64,000 nt of DNA, from the NCBI GenBank assembly GCA_013396915.1, contig VWZL01000808.1, positions 310,001 through 374,000 of the forward strand, given 5' to 3'. The DNA is from Stercorarius parasiticus. Taxonomy: Eukaryota; Chordata; Aves; Charadriiformes; Stercorariidae. Below, piece by piece: positions 13,896 to 26,700 of the stretch. How positions within the stretch are numbered: position 1 is the first letter of the stretch; each line of letters starts with the position of its first letter. The notes under the pieces were generated by a model. The model was not told the DNA's origin, ran no database searches, and saw only the letters and a program-made list of their open reading frames with translations. The position numbers and the translations under genes are program-made.

Positions 13896-14781
13896 TTCTG
13901 CTGTTTGCTTTCTCTTTTAATGGATCTTGCAGTTGAGAAGCCAGTGGCAATGATATGCAGCTTCTATTCATAACTGTTTCTTTTAACATTCTTCTCTTCA
14001 TTAGTCACTTCTGTAGATTTATAATTGAATTTCAGTACATTAAAATTTAATGAGTTCATTGGGTTTTTTCCATCTTTTTTGGAGAAAGTTGTCGGAAAAC
14101 AAGGGAATGTTTACCATTCTCAATCCTTGTACAGTATTTACCCACAACTCCTGCCTCCTGAGCAATGACAAGTAGTACCTAGTTTAGCTCTCGGTTTTGT
14201 TAGGGTTTGTTTTCTTATACCTGGCCTTGTGCATTATTTATTTATTTCCCAAGTGTGGCAGTTACTGGCAGTGGTTGTAGTCTATAAAATCATCTACTCT
14301 GGTGGTGAAATTTAAAGTTGGGATAAATTGTCATTACTAAATGTCACAAGCTTCCCTTCTCCAAAGCCTCTACAGATGGACTTGTTGTTCTTTGGGGGGT
14401 TGGTTCAGAAGCTGGGACATGAAAAAATAGAATTATATGTCCCCCCTCGTTCTCCCCCCCAGCCCCTCTCTTCTTTTTTTCATTGTTAAGATAAAATGAA
14501 TGTATTTACATCCCAGGATCTTTATGCTATTGGCCAACACACAGATTTCTGCTTTGGAATTTGAGTTTGGACAGAAATCATCAAAACATGATTTGTTTTA
14601 CCTTAAACAGACATTGTTTTTTCATGCCATTATTAAATGATAATTATTACTTTAACTGATCATCCCCCTTACTTCAGTATGGGAAATATACCTAGGTCAA
14701 TGCAGACTGAGAAGAAAGAAAATACAGTAGAGAGAATTTTCTATAAAAGCAAACAAACAGAAACTTTCTAAGGGGTTGTAT

Positions 14782-14782
14782 N
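14782..14782. other. Single ambiguous base (N)
   Basis: One N lies in intronic sequence. It is an unresolved assembly position with no effect on any exon. Confidence 0.99.
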
Positions 14783-17700
14783 ACTCTCAGCATTGGCTTG
14801 CTGTTGTCAGAGGAAGAAAAAATACTAAACTGGGAACCGGTGCTACTGATCTACTGTAGCTCTTTTCCTAATAGAAACACTATTGAAAGGGTCCCAGTCA
14901 CCTGGGGAATGTTGAATGCAGCAGTCAAAAGTAGATTTCAAAAGAAATAGTTGTCTGATTTCAAGTCTGTCTCTGCCACCTGTGTTCATCTTATTAAGAA
15001 ACCTCCTTTCTCTCTTGCAGCCTCTTTAGCTGCTTGCAATGCCTCTGCGGTGGTCTGACCACTTTTAACTTTCAGTTTCTGCTAGAAGGTTGCAATCAAG
15101 AGATGCCTAATGCTACTGATTGTTTTTTATTTCAGTTTTAAACCTTTTTTCCCACTTGAAACCACCTGGACCATCAGAGAAGCACGGTTGGAGGCCGCTG
15201 TTTCTGAGCTCACCAGCCACGGATTAAGGCAGGGTTGAATAGTTTGGTTGATCCAGGCTGTGCATTCCAAAAGAGGCCCTCCGGTTTCTAGGAATAACCA
15301 TACTCCCAAGTATTTTGCTGCCATCCTCCTTACAACTGGGGCCCTGCATTTGTAGATTATCCAGGCCATGCTTAGCTTTAATCCATCCCTAGGGCTTGCA
15401 GGCGGTTTTCAAATGAGAGGGAGTCAGACAGAGTGAGTTGCTTTTGAAATCCTTTCTACAGCTCAGATGCCACTTGTTCAACAATTCCTCCTGGGCATTT
15501 GGTCTGCTTTTCTATTAATTTTCTTGTGGCAGGAAGGGGAGCTAAATTGAAAGCAGTGGAAGCTCCTGATTTAGCCTGTGGAAAAAAGAAGAAGAAATAT
15601 ACCCTGAAAGCTGTTTCTTCTAAAGGATCAGCAGAGACGTAGTGAGAAGGAGAAAAGACAGAACGTGAATTCCTCATTGGACTTGGTTATGGGAGGGTAA
15701 AGAAGCATTCCAACATCAACATTTTAGATGAAAAACATAAATTTATCTTGAGTCCCTCACAAAGGAGCTGTTTCTAATGGCAATGTGTATTGGATGTGAA
15801 ACACTAGAACTGTTTTATTCTGCTGGTGTTTTTAGCAGTATATTTAGGAGTTTATTACGGTGTGATTCTGATAGCTTTGAGTTACCTGGTACTGTTGTGC
15901 ACCTGACTCAATGTCTAAATTGGCAATTGAGCGTAGCCTTGATTCATCCAGCCATTCTGCGGTAGGAGTGCCGCCGGAGTGATGCGCTTGTTCTTTGTTC
16001 CTCCCAACAGCAGAGAATATATTTTTAATGAAATCCACTAAGAGATGTCTCAAACACAGATGGCGGCACAAATCTGCCGCTGCTGCAGACTATATTCCTG
16101 AAAAAAGGAAAAGGCAGGTCCAGTTTCTGACTGCCATGTGTCTCTTCAGGTTCAGTCATTCTATAGCACAGTAGCTGGGCTGTGTCGGGCAAGAACGTGG
16201 TGGCAACCAAGCTTATTCATCTTTCTCTGCAAAAGACTTTGCTAGTCCTTAAGTCTGTTTTTACTCCTTGGTAGTTGTTGCTTACTACAGCGTGCATAGT
16301 CCTACTCCTTTCTTCAATTTCTTTCAACAGCGAGGGTTACGTTTTGGCCCTGAGGGAGGGCCTAATAGATTTTAAGTAATGTAGATTGATCTTTACAGAA
16401 GTAGGGATGAATTTCTAGGTAAATTATAAACAAAACAGAACTCCAGATAAGTGAAACACTTCTTAATTCTCCCATCCCCCAGGAAACACACAAAAACTGA
16501 AACAGCTTTTAAAATTAATAAATGTATTGGCTATGAAACTAGTTGGGGTTTTGTGGTTTTTTTTTTTTTGCCCCCTCTAAAATTCCATGACTCATTCATC
16601 ATCCAGCTTTAGCAACAAATGAGGTTGGAGTCCTGTAGATAATAGTCTAGTTCACTGCATTCTCTCGATTCATTCCCAGAGTACAGTCTATGGAATGAAT
16701 TATTCACAGGCCTTGTAGAAAATATATGATCATGTAATTAAAGGCTGTATTGTAATGCATATGGGAAAAGAGGATGAATTAAGATAGCCGATTTCTTTCT
16801 CTCCCAGCCAGGCTCCTTCCCCCTTTTTAGATACCAGCATGAAGAATACCAAGGGCAGAGATGCTGTCTCTTATCTGGAAGGTATAGTACCTCCTGCTGG
16901 GAAGGATCACTAAAGGCAACAAAAGTCTCGTTCTCTGCCCCAAATGTCAGTGCTGAAAGACGTAGGCTTATTTTTCCTTTGAGACTGTGTGCTTACTGTG
17001 GTCACCCACAGGAAGCTGTGAAGAGGCGAAGCCTGCCCCGCTTGAGACATAGCAAAAGGCTCTGTGTGCCTCATTTTTTGAAATGGAAGAATAGTTTTCC
17101 CTTAAACCCAAGCCGGTGGGGGCAAAAACCAGCCTGCAGCAGATGCGCCAGCATGGAAAATGGAAGCTTTGATGGTTTAAGTTTTATAAGCCACTGGAAA
17201 ACAGGATTTTACAGGCTAGTGTCCAGGAAGCTTGAGCAGCCAAACAGGCACCTCTACTTAAAATTAGCCAAATCCTGCAGTTCTATTCAGGGAATTTTTC
17301 TCAGATGTCAGTAGTAGTTCTGTCTGTACAAGTTCTAAAGTGTCGAGGAGCGGGCACTGCAACTTGTTACGTTTGTCCTTGTAATTCCAGGAACAACGGC
17401 CAAATTTCCTGAAAAATTACTTTGAATCTGCCAAGGCTTCTAATGGAAATCCTTGCAGTGGGTTAAGTATTGTGGTGCTTTGGGGTGCCACTGCAATAAC
17501 AGGGTTTCTGTGTATTAATAGACAGCCGCGTGTCAGTGATGAGCACGTCGCAATTGGTTACGAGGGGGGAAAGAGAAACAATAAAAAATGGAAAAGGTAA
17601 ACTGACCTTATGGGAGTAAGAGCTGCTCCTGTAATTCCCTTATTCTTTCAAAGAAGAGAGTTAATTTTACATCATTTTAGCTTTGCCATCTTAGCAGTTC

Positions 17701-18634
17701 CTCATTTGAACAGTTCTGCATCTGCCCTTTTAATTGACATTCGTTTTGGAGAGCTATTGATGCCTGTGTGGGCTGCTGCCAGAGCACCTGCACTTTGACA
17801 GTAAGCCGTTCGCAGCAAAACTACGGTTTTCTGATCTTGGTTGTTGCAGACTCTTTAATGGTTTTTCTTGATTGATGAGGGTGGTGTGGCCTAAAGCTCT
17901 AGGAGACAGCGAAAAATCCGATTAGGAAGTTTCTTCTCAGTTGTGGTTTGCTCTGTGGCTTTGCAGAGTAGAGGTTTCTTCCTCTTGGAAGACTAAATTG
18001 TCTTAATTGTACTAAACTTTTAGTTTTAATTATACTGAAACTGACTCTGGCAGCCAGAGAGACGGTGTTATTTCTTTGTGCCATGGACTGGAAGGAGAAG
18101 ACATAGTAGGAATCTGTTCCTTATTTAATGTACGCATGTACGAGGGAATCAATATCACCTTTCATAATTGCAGATTATATAAATAATTTATTACTTATAG
18201 AGGAAGAGCATAGTCTTTAATTTCCAAAAGCATTTTACTGAAGTCCTAAGGTAGCGCAAAACATAGCTTTGATGTGTCCGCAGTTTCTAAAGCGTACACC
18301 TCGTCACTGATAGCGTGTTCTGTATTTCTTCCTCTCTTCCACTTGCCTCCCAAATAGCATTTACTGCTTCTGTGGCAGGTGATTCAAAACTTATTTTGTT
18401 ATTCCAGAAACCATGCCTGTGTCCAGCTGAACACAGTAAAACATAGGTGAGAAATTGGATATTGTATATACAGCTTGGTAGAATACAAAAAAAGCTTATT
18501 TAACAGGCACCCACTGAGGAGAGGAGCAGCAGCACTGATACAGTGTGGAACAAACCAGCTTTTCCTAGTTAACGTGTAGGCTGTCACTTTAATGGGAATC
18601 TCAAATAATTCAAAGTTGTTTTCTTGGAACAGAA

Positions 18635-18651
18635 TTTTTTTTTTTTTTTTT
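18635..18651. repeat. Poly-T tract
   Basis: Seventeen consecutive T. On the minus strand this is a poly-A run at the downstream edge of the coding-like minus-strand stretch discussed in the findings. Similar tracts are common in this window, so this one is not proof of retrotransposition. Confidence 0.95.
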
Positions 18652-20250
18652 ACCCTGGAGTTGTCTTGTCGATCACAATTAGACACAATTGAATTTCTTT
18701 CAGCTGCTGCTCGGTGTTTTGTCTTGGCTGCTCTCTTTGTGCTAAGTATTTTGTAAGGGAGCCAGCCTGCAGAGCAAGAGGGCTGTCCATGTAACCAGTT
18801 CTCATCCAAAACATAACAAGCTAAATACTCAGCTCTGTTTCTGACTTCATCTTTTAAGGATTTATTAGTAGTAAGTCCAAACCAGATTTCACAATCTTTT
18901 GATATCTTTTTTTCTCCTCTCCTGCGTTTTGTTCCTGTCATCCATACAGTCGTGTTGCCAGTAAATATTTTCTTGTGCTTTGCAGTGGAAGTTCCTTGTT
19001 CCTCTTTTAGTTCTTTGAGTGATATTATACTTTGATAAATCTTTTTGCATTCTAAACCATTGTATCAGCAACTTGACTGATGCTGGCATTTCTAGTATTT
19101 CCTGGCATACATTTCCAATATTTCCTAATATTGGCAGGGTGACTATGTATATGCTAGTTGTCTGGAAAACTGTTGATGAAACGTCTGCCTGTCTTCCAGG
19201 AGGCAACGCAGCCTTCAGAAGTAAGAAGTGGGTCTGTTCCATCTCTCCAATGCGTACTCTGGATAGTTTAACCCATCAATGCAAACACGGGTAGCTCTGA
19301 ACATATCTGTGTTGTTTCCAAATCATTTTTCTGCCACTGTTATTGTCGGTTTTTCCACTTGGTCCATAGCAAGATTGCTTTATTATGCAGAATATCTTTT
19401 TCTGGTACACTTATATATTTTCCCCTCTGACTATGAGGATGTTATTGACACATATAGTATAGAGAATACTCAGCCCTGACAGTCTAATATAACTTAATAT
19501 CCTTCGCTTTCCACTTCAGCCTTCCCACAAGGAAATAAAAAATCTTGTCAGCAGTGATTGACTCATCCAATAGTCTTGCTAAAGAGACTGCAGGTTCAGT
19601 TTTATTTGTTGGAGGGTAAATGGCTAGTGTTTCAGGTTATCCCTATTTTAGGTGCTAAAGCATCTGTTAGCGCTTGAAAGTATCTTAAGTGCCTAATTCC
19701 CATTTGTTTTCCGTTGGATTTGGCTGTATGAACACTTTGAAGCCATAGGGTTTAGACAGAATGCTGTGGGGTAGTTGATTTTTTTTCTTTTCCCCAGCAC
19801 AACTTCTTTCTGTGTGGAAGTCTCACTGTTTTGCAGGAATGTTTTCAGCAAAAGATTTGCAGTTTTGGGCAGCTTCTGATCTAGCTGCAGTTCTTCCATG
19901 AATATCACCTTTTCTACATCTGGAGTTTTTACCTGTAGGTAAATCCAGAAGATGTAATTAAGACCAATTAATCCACAACAGACCAGTTAAGGACTTACTC
20001 ATCTGCAAAATGTCAACTTCTGTGGACCTTTTTTGTTAAATATTTACATTTAATGTCTTTAAAAGTCTGGTTTGCAGCATCTGGACAAACTGTTCCTGAC
20101 GGATTCGCTCTGAATGTGTTTCATTAAATTCTTGGATTTTCTGCATGGCACATTTAAGTTAAAAAGTATCTTTCCGCATGAGCACATCGTCAAATCTTTG
20201 CTTGTCAAAGGTTGGAAGTTTATTTTTGTTTTCAACTGTTTCTCATTTTC
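18640..20250 (-). pseudogene. Possible decayed coding sequence, minus strand (unidentified)
   Basis: On the minus strand several stretches read like protein but are broken by stops and frame changes. About 20250-20000 has one frame with three stops, including IQEFNETHSERIRQEQFVQM. About 20000-19693 has roughly 97 open codons containing VEKVIFMEELQLDQKLPK. About 19660-19510 contains YPPTNKTEPAVSLARLLDES. About 18760-18652 ends in IQLCLIVIDKTTPG, a stop and then a poly-A run. I do not recognise the protein, and choosing frames by eye can create such patterns. Treat this as a weak candidate for a processed pseudogene or very old element. Confidence 0.25.
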
Positions 20251-21551
20251 CCTTGTGTTCTCATTTTGTGTCTGTGTTCACACAGCATAAGGAAACAAAT
20301 CTGGAGATGGGTTGCGTTTCAAAACAAAAAGAACAATGTTTCGGCTTCTTGGATTTTGTAGCAGTCCAAAGGTGCTCGAACGTTAATTACGTGAAGAAGC
20401 AGTCTGATGCCATAAGGAGTGAAACTGGTTTATTACCATGCCTTAGAAGCTGCTTACCATCCCCAATTTCCATTCCTGAGCCCAGGCTGCAATATCAGAC
20501 TTCTAATTTTGATTGGGTAGTGGCATGGTCAGCACAAGGGTTTGACAAGGTGATGGTAGGCCAAGAATAGTGCTGACGTGAACCAAGAAAATACCATATT
20601 TGAACCCTTGTAAAAAGCAATGACTGGTCTATCCTGTTTTTTCAGTTGAATGTGGGGATGTTTGTTTTAAAGAATAATTTCTGGTCAAGGGAAACAGTTC
20701 AAAATCCCATACCCTCGTCATCATGGGAAGCTTGATTGCTCTAAGGAACAAGATAAGCTGACCAGAAGCTTTTTTTAAAAAAAAAAATCAGAATAACTAA
20801 TTGTGGATTATGTTTTGCGTGAAGGAACGACATGTCCTTTTTGGTTTTTTTTTTTAATTTTTATTTTCCAGTGGGATCCACCTGTCTTTTGTGCTTCTGC
20901 GGCTTCTGTGGTGACAGCTTTTTAATAGGAACTCTGAGAAAATCAGAGTTTGGAATATTGATATGGCAATTGCTCTGGAATGTTCATTTATATCCTGATT
21001 ACATGCTGCAGGGACACCTGAATTTTGGGGGACGGGGGATCTAATACTTAGGTAGAGGGACTATCACATAACCAAGAATTATCTGCATTAAAGAGGAGCA
21101 TATAGTTTTGTTTTTCTGGTGTTCGTTTGAGTTGTTAATTGGCCCCTATAGGAATGCACAAATCCATTTGTCTTTTTGATTACGTATATACCAACTTGAT
21201 GTTTGTGAGGAAAGTTTTTTCCATTGAGAAATGCAACTGATAATGTGGCAAATATAAAGTCACACTTTTGGGCAGCTGAAATGTTTAAAATGCCCAGCTG
21301 AATTACAGTAATCCCCCTGCCAGTTACTTCTATTTACACAGTCTTTAATTACGTGATCACATCGTGGTCTCTCATTATTTCTTTCTCTGGTTTCAGTCAA
21401 TGGAGAGACGGCTGCAAAATCCAACGTGGAGTTCTGAGGTGTGGAGGGAAGGAGGCGGTGTTCTGATGGACCTTGATTGGTTTCAGAGTTAGGGTCATAT
21501 CTAGGGAGCACAGCAGAAAGGCAACGGAGGATTTCAAGGTTAAAGACTCCT

Positions 21552-21598
21552 TTAACCCAGGGAAATTGTATTTTATTGTATCGTTAACCCAGGGAAAT
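21552..21598. repeat. Spaced 15-bp direct repeat
   Basis: TTAACCCAGGGAAAT occurs at 21552-21566 and again, identically, at 21584-21598. The offset is 32 bp. It looks like a local duplication in the intron. Confidence 0.9.
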
Positions 21599-24500
21599 CT
21601 GAGAGGGTATCTTCCTGAGGAATTTTCTTTTGGACGTTTTCCTTTAAAGTTGCCAGTCTCTTAAGACCTAAATTGATTAGCTGAATTTAAGACACTCATT
21701 AAGACCCTTAATTGAAATATGCCTGGGAGAGAGAATTTGGTTATATTTGGTTTTATGTTTAAATCTCTATAGTTTTGTCCAAGTTTAAGCTGCTTTGTAT
21801 AGGAAATCTAAAAGTTTTCTCTGTTTTTAAAATAACACACTTAAATGTTTAATGCCAGATTGCTTTTGGTAAAGCAATATCGAAGTTTGTTCTGAACTTA
21901 ACAAGTAGTTTTTGGGGGTCGTAAGCTTTTGTTTACCAGTGATCTTTTTAATCTTAATCCACCTGCCAACTGGTTTCAATAAGAAAGGACCTGTTAAATT
22001 CAAGATGACTTCAATGGCACATAGTCCTGGTTGGCAACATTTTTAGAAGTTATTTTTGGTCTGCTCCTGACAGTTTATGTTAACGAAGCATTTAAATGAA
22101 TATTTCAAACACCTAGTCTGCTTTGAAATTGCTAAAATTTGACTTGTTATGAGGTCTTATTTAACTTCTAAAAATAGGAAACTCTTAGTGTCTTCCCTGC
22201 CTCAAAGGCTTAGCAGTGAACCAGTGGATCTGCCCTCCATTTGTTGTGGTTGGTAATATTTACTTGCCAGTCATTATAAGTCATTAAAAAGTGCTCCACT
22301 GTACTGCACATCGGTGCATTAGTCTTTTATTTTGAGCTCATTTACAGAGAGGGATGAATTACCTGCACTAGATCTATAATTTTGAGATGTACCTGTCAGG
22401 AGTCACTGAGAATTCAGGTGAGAGGCGAAGCTGCCACGATACGCAGCGTTGGTGCATTAATATTTTCAAATCTCAGTAGGGTTATAAAAATAATGTAAAG
22501 CTTTGCCACTGAAGAAGAAAAACTTGCCTCATTTTTTTCCAGTATGTAAATATAACAAAAGCCATACCACCTTTGGTGAACATGACTTTATTTTCTATTA
22601 TTTTGTATTCGCTGGCAAAAAGTAGCGGCCTGGAGGTTTTCCTGAGAAGGCAAAAGAGATGACAGCTATCCAAGTTAGGGTTCAAATCAATCAGCGAAGT
22701 GCAAAGGGCGGTGATTGCTTCTTGAGGTTTGAGTAGATTGCTTTGCATTTTCTCCCAAAACGTGCAGCAGATTTGTATCTTTAAAGGAAGTGTTATTTTC
22801 CCTTAGTAGTTGTCAAAGCTAACTACTCTGCTAAGTTACTCCATTGGCTAAATGGGCCCTAAATTTCAAAAATAATCAAATATGGCAAAACTGCAGTCTG
22901 CCAAGATATACTGTAGTTTAGATTACATAGACTGCAAGAGTTTCTCTCCCTTTTGGTTTTTTTCCCATTCAATTTTAGCTGAGTTTACAAAAAACGTGAT
23001 GGGAACTTTACGCTTCAGTCCATATTTGGAATGTCTACCTTGGCTATCAAGTATGATTTAAGTTTTGGTGTGTGGGTTTTTTCTTTCTTTTTTTCTCTAT
23101 TTTTTTTCTTCTTCCATTAGATATAATATTTCTTCTGGCCGTGGTTTTAGGGACTGATGCCAGATTATAGATTTAACAGTATGGGTTGTTTTCATTTAAT
23201 TTTTAAAGGACACCTCCCTTTGATACAAACAGAACGTGTTTCTTGTGCGTATATTTTGGGCATTATACTCTTGTCATCCTGTCCTTTTCACCCCCATCTT
23301 ATTAATGTTTATCCTCTTTATTTGTTTGACCTACTCTTTCTTTTTTTTTCTATGGATGCTTTCATCTTGTTTGGCATCTATACACGTGATTCATTATTGT
23401 TTCTAGTTAAAATTGAGGTCCTTCTATTATGTTTACAGTTCAGGCATGTGGCATCCCCTTATGCTGTTCTTCAAAGCAGTTAAATTACTATACTGGGCTA
23501 TTGCAAATTAGAATGACTTGTTAATTTTTATTTCATTGTTAAAATTGTGAAGTAAACTGTGGTTTCATTAAATGTAATTAAAAGGCGCGGGCATTTCCTG
23601 TGTCTCTTCTCCTGGCTTTCGGTCCTTGTACTGTAAATGCTGCAATTTACAGAATTCAAGTCAGTTTACAGTATACTATGTATACATGTACAGTTTTTAT
23701 TTATATTTATATGTACATACACATATCTCGTATACTGTTAATGATAGAATTTGAGTTTCTTTTTAGATAGGGTTTATTTCACTGGAATTTGAATTAAGGG
23801 AAGATGTGTATTAAGGGAAAGTTTAGTTTCCCCAGCTGAATTTACCAGCTTTACAAAAGAAGAGTATCAACAGTCCTGCTCACTTCGTGACGGACCACCA
23901 GTGGCTAATGCCATTTGTGCCAGCTTAAAGCAACGATTATTTTATGCTTTGGGTACACAAAATCAAGCTGATAGTTTTTAAAGGGCACTTTATTCTGTCT
24001 TTTTGTAGCATCCTCAAATGTTTGCCTTGAGATCGAAGTGAATATATTTTTTGCAATTTCTGACCTTTTAATCGTCCTTTAGTTTGCATTAAAAAAACCT
24101 CACGTAAGTGACAACTCGTGTTTGCTGTCACTGACCTAGTAAAACCTAGCACGTTATTTCTGGGGAAAAAAGCGAGGTAATTATACCTTCGTCAATTACC
24201 AGAAATGTCGTTATAAACTCCATTTTCAAGAGGAAATGAAACAAAAATAGTCTGCTAAAATGCTACCTAGCAGAACTAAACATTTAAAGCTAAATGCAAA
24301 TGTTAAATTCAGAACTGCTACTCTGACCCACGTTCATTATGCTGAAGTAAATTGTGGAGGGACTTAAAACCTTGACTGATATTCCCTCCTGAATGGCTTA
24401 TATTTGCTGGACTAGTGAGGAGACTTTAATTTTAAGAAATGCTTTTTTTTGTTAAGACTTCTTTAAAACATTTTATTTATTTCTGCCGTATGTCTTTCAA

Positions 24501-26666
24501 AAATTGGAACAATCATAACTACCTTCTTCCCTGTAAATCTGTTGTTTTTTCAATATTTAATTAATATTAATAATGTTGTCTGCAGTCTGTGATCGTTTCT
24601 AGAGGTAGCTGGTCCTGGTTTGTCTGCTCAGTGCATGCTGGAGCTGGTTCTGTCCATCAGTGATCCCTGCTGGAAAGAGCTGTAGGGCTTGTTCTCATCT
24701 CTGCGGATGTCAGTAAAACATTTCACCCTGGGACATATTGGAAACTATTTCCTTAATTAGACAGCGTGGAGATTAGAATTTAAATAAAATAAAAGTGGTT
24801 ATAGAGAGGATGTGACGGAAGCGGTGGTACTGGGAGGGGAGGGAAGTTGGTAGTAGCGTTGGTTTTTTCGGGAGGTGGTGTTAGAGCTCACTTTTGGGCT
24901 TGGTCACATTTAGTAATTTCCTTAGGTGTGTTAGCTGGTGAAGTTTGCTGTTATTAAAGCTGGGAGACATAATTTGTCTTGCAGACATGTCACAGAGGAC
25001 GGGATGACTCTAAGGATTAGAATAATAGGAGGGTGATTGATGGTAAATAGTTTGCAGTGCACAAGCATTGGGACTAATAAGAACTTAATACACCATGGAA
25101 GGGGAGGAGGATGGCGTGAGGCTTGACTGTCATGAGATAGTATGCCCGCATGAAAGGCAAAAGAAATCTTGGAACGATCAGGTGCTTTGTGCAGCGAGTG
25201 GGAAACAGGGGTGCTGTTGTACACAGTGCTGGCAAAATTGTATATACATTGGGTACATGGCACGTAAGTCATCAAGGTCAAGGAAGATGACCTTGAGAGA
25301 GGATGTGTTAAACACCAGGATATGGTGAGCCCAGTCATATGAATGGAGGTGCTTGGAGTTTAGCCTGCTGTAACCGCAGTTGGGAGAGTGGCTGTGACTG
25401 CTGTCAGTAGCTATAGCAATGAATAAATGCCAGAGAAAGAAAATAATTGTTTCAGCTGAATGTCAATAGCAATGCAAAATACACCGGGATGAACTGACTA
25501 TGAGTTAGTTCACACCAAATATTTGAAAACAATTTACGTTATATCACGGATGAGAGCCTGAGTATAATCTACAAGGTGATTTATTATGGTATGTGGGAAC
25601 TGTCCGTGGTAACATAGCAGGTCGCTTTCAGTTCTTTCCCTTCAGGTAGGAGAAACATTGCTGGTGTTTTAAGCAGAGGTAAAATTCCTGAAATATTGGT
25701 TAAATTACAGAAGTAATCAAGTAAGCTTTCTTGTCTCTTGTAGGGCTTACTGGGAACTGTACTATATTTTTAGTGTGGTTGCCCCTTCATATTGTGAGTG
25801 CAACTTCAATAGTTGGCTGTGTCTTCTTTATAAATGTAGTAATTAGCATGCAATGCAGTAGAAAGTTCAGAGGAGTAGTCCATCTGTTTATTTAGCACTT
25901 TTCTTTCAGAGCAATTAAATCTAGAATTATTCAGATAATTGCTGTAAATAGAAACAGACGTCTGTCTGCAGTGTATTCCTCTTAAATCCTGCTATTTTTA
26001 AGGCATTAAAAAAACCTCTCCAAACATTAGGACTGTACCACCCAAATAATGGGAGTAAGCTTGGAGTGGAAAATAACAGTTAATTGGTATTTAGAAGGGA
26101 AAAAGAAATAATGTAGAGATGGAACTGGGCCATGGTCTCCAGCTGTTTCGTACAGGAGTGGTGGTCTTGTTGCATAGTTGAGTTTACAAGACTTGCTTTT
26201 GTTGGAGCTCTTGGGTAGACTTTTGATTTAGCAACAGGTTGCTGTTTCGCAAGAGTTTGCTCAAACACACCATGGGAAAGCTTTGCGGGTTTTGCATCAA
26301 ACTTGAGGCTTTAGCAATTCTGAGTTGTGCAAAATTACATACAAATTGAAGTCTAAGACCAAATTTAGGCGTTGTCATGAAGGACAGTTATTGTTTACCA
26401 ACGCCATATGGAATATAATCTATTTGCAAACAACATTTTCGTAGCTTACATAGAAGGGAACTGCATGCTGAAGGATCGTCTGTCTTACATTAGTAGGCAA
26501 AATATTCCTCTGTTTAAAAAGAAAAAGACGGGGGGGGGAAACATGATGATAAACTATTTTTTTTTCATTTGCACTGAAAGCTTTAATTTTTCACAAGGGT
26601 ATTTGATTAATGTAGATAAATGCATAAATGTGTGGAGGGTGATATAGGAATAATAAAAAGCATCAC

Positions 26667-26700
26667 ATATCCCAATGTGATGGGATATCATATCCCAATG
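26667..26700. repeat. Perfect 8-bp inverted repeat plus direct copy
   Basis: ATATCCCA (26667-26674) is followed after 6 bases by its reverse complement TGGGATAT (26681-26688). A second direct copy of the left arm (ATATCCCAATG) follows within a few bases. A small stem-loop could form. No function is evident. Confidence 0.85.

Noticed and set aside
18399..18941. 180-codon open frame on the minus strand
   Set aside because: No family resemblance, low-complexity lysine run from the poly-T tract, no splice or promoter context. Its frame also differs from the more protein-like pieces nearby.
20178..20570. 130-codon plus-strand frame in the large intron
   Set aside because: Looks random and overlaps the antisense coding-like stretch. 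No recognisable domain.
24931..25338. 135-codon minus-strand frame overlapping a 77-codon plus-strand frame
   Set aside because: Both strands are open by chance. Composition is unlike a conserved protein and there are no flanking splice sites fitting KIF16B.
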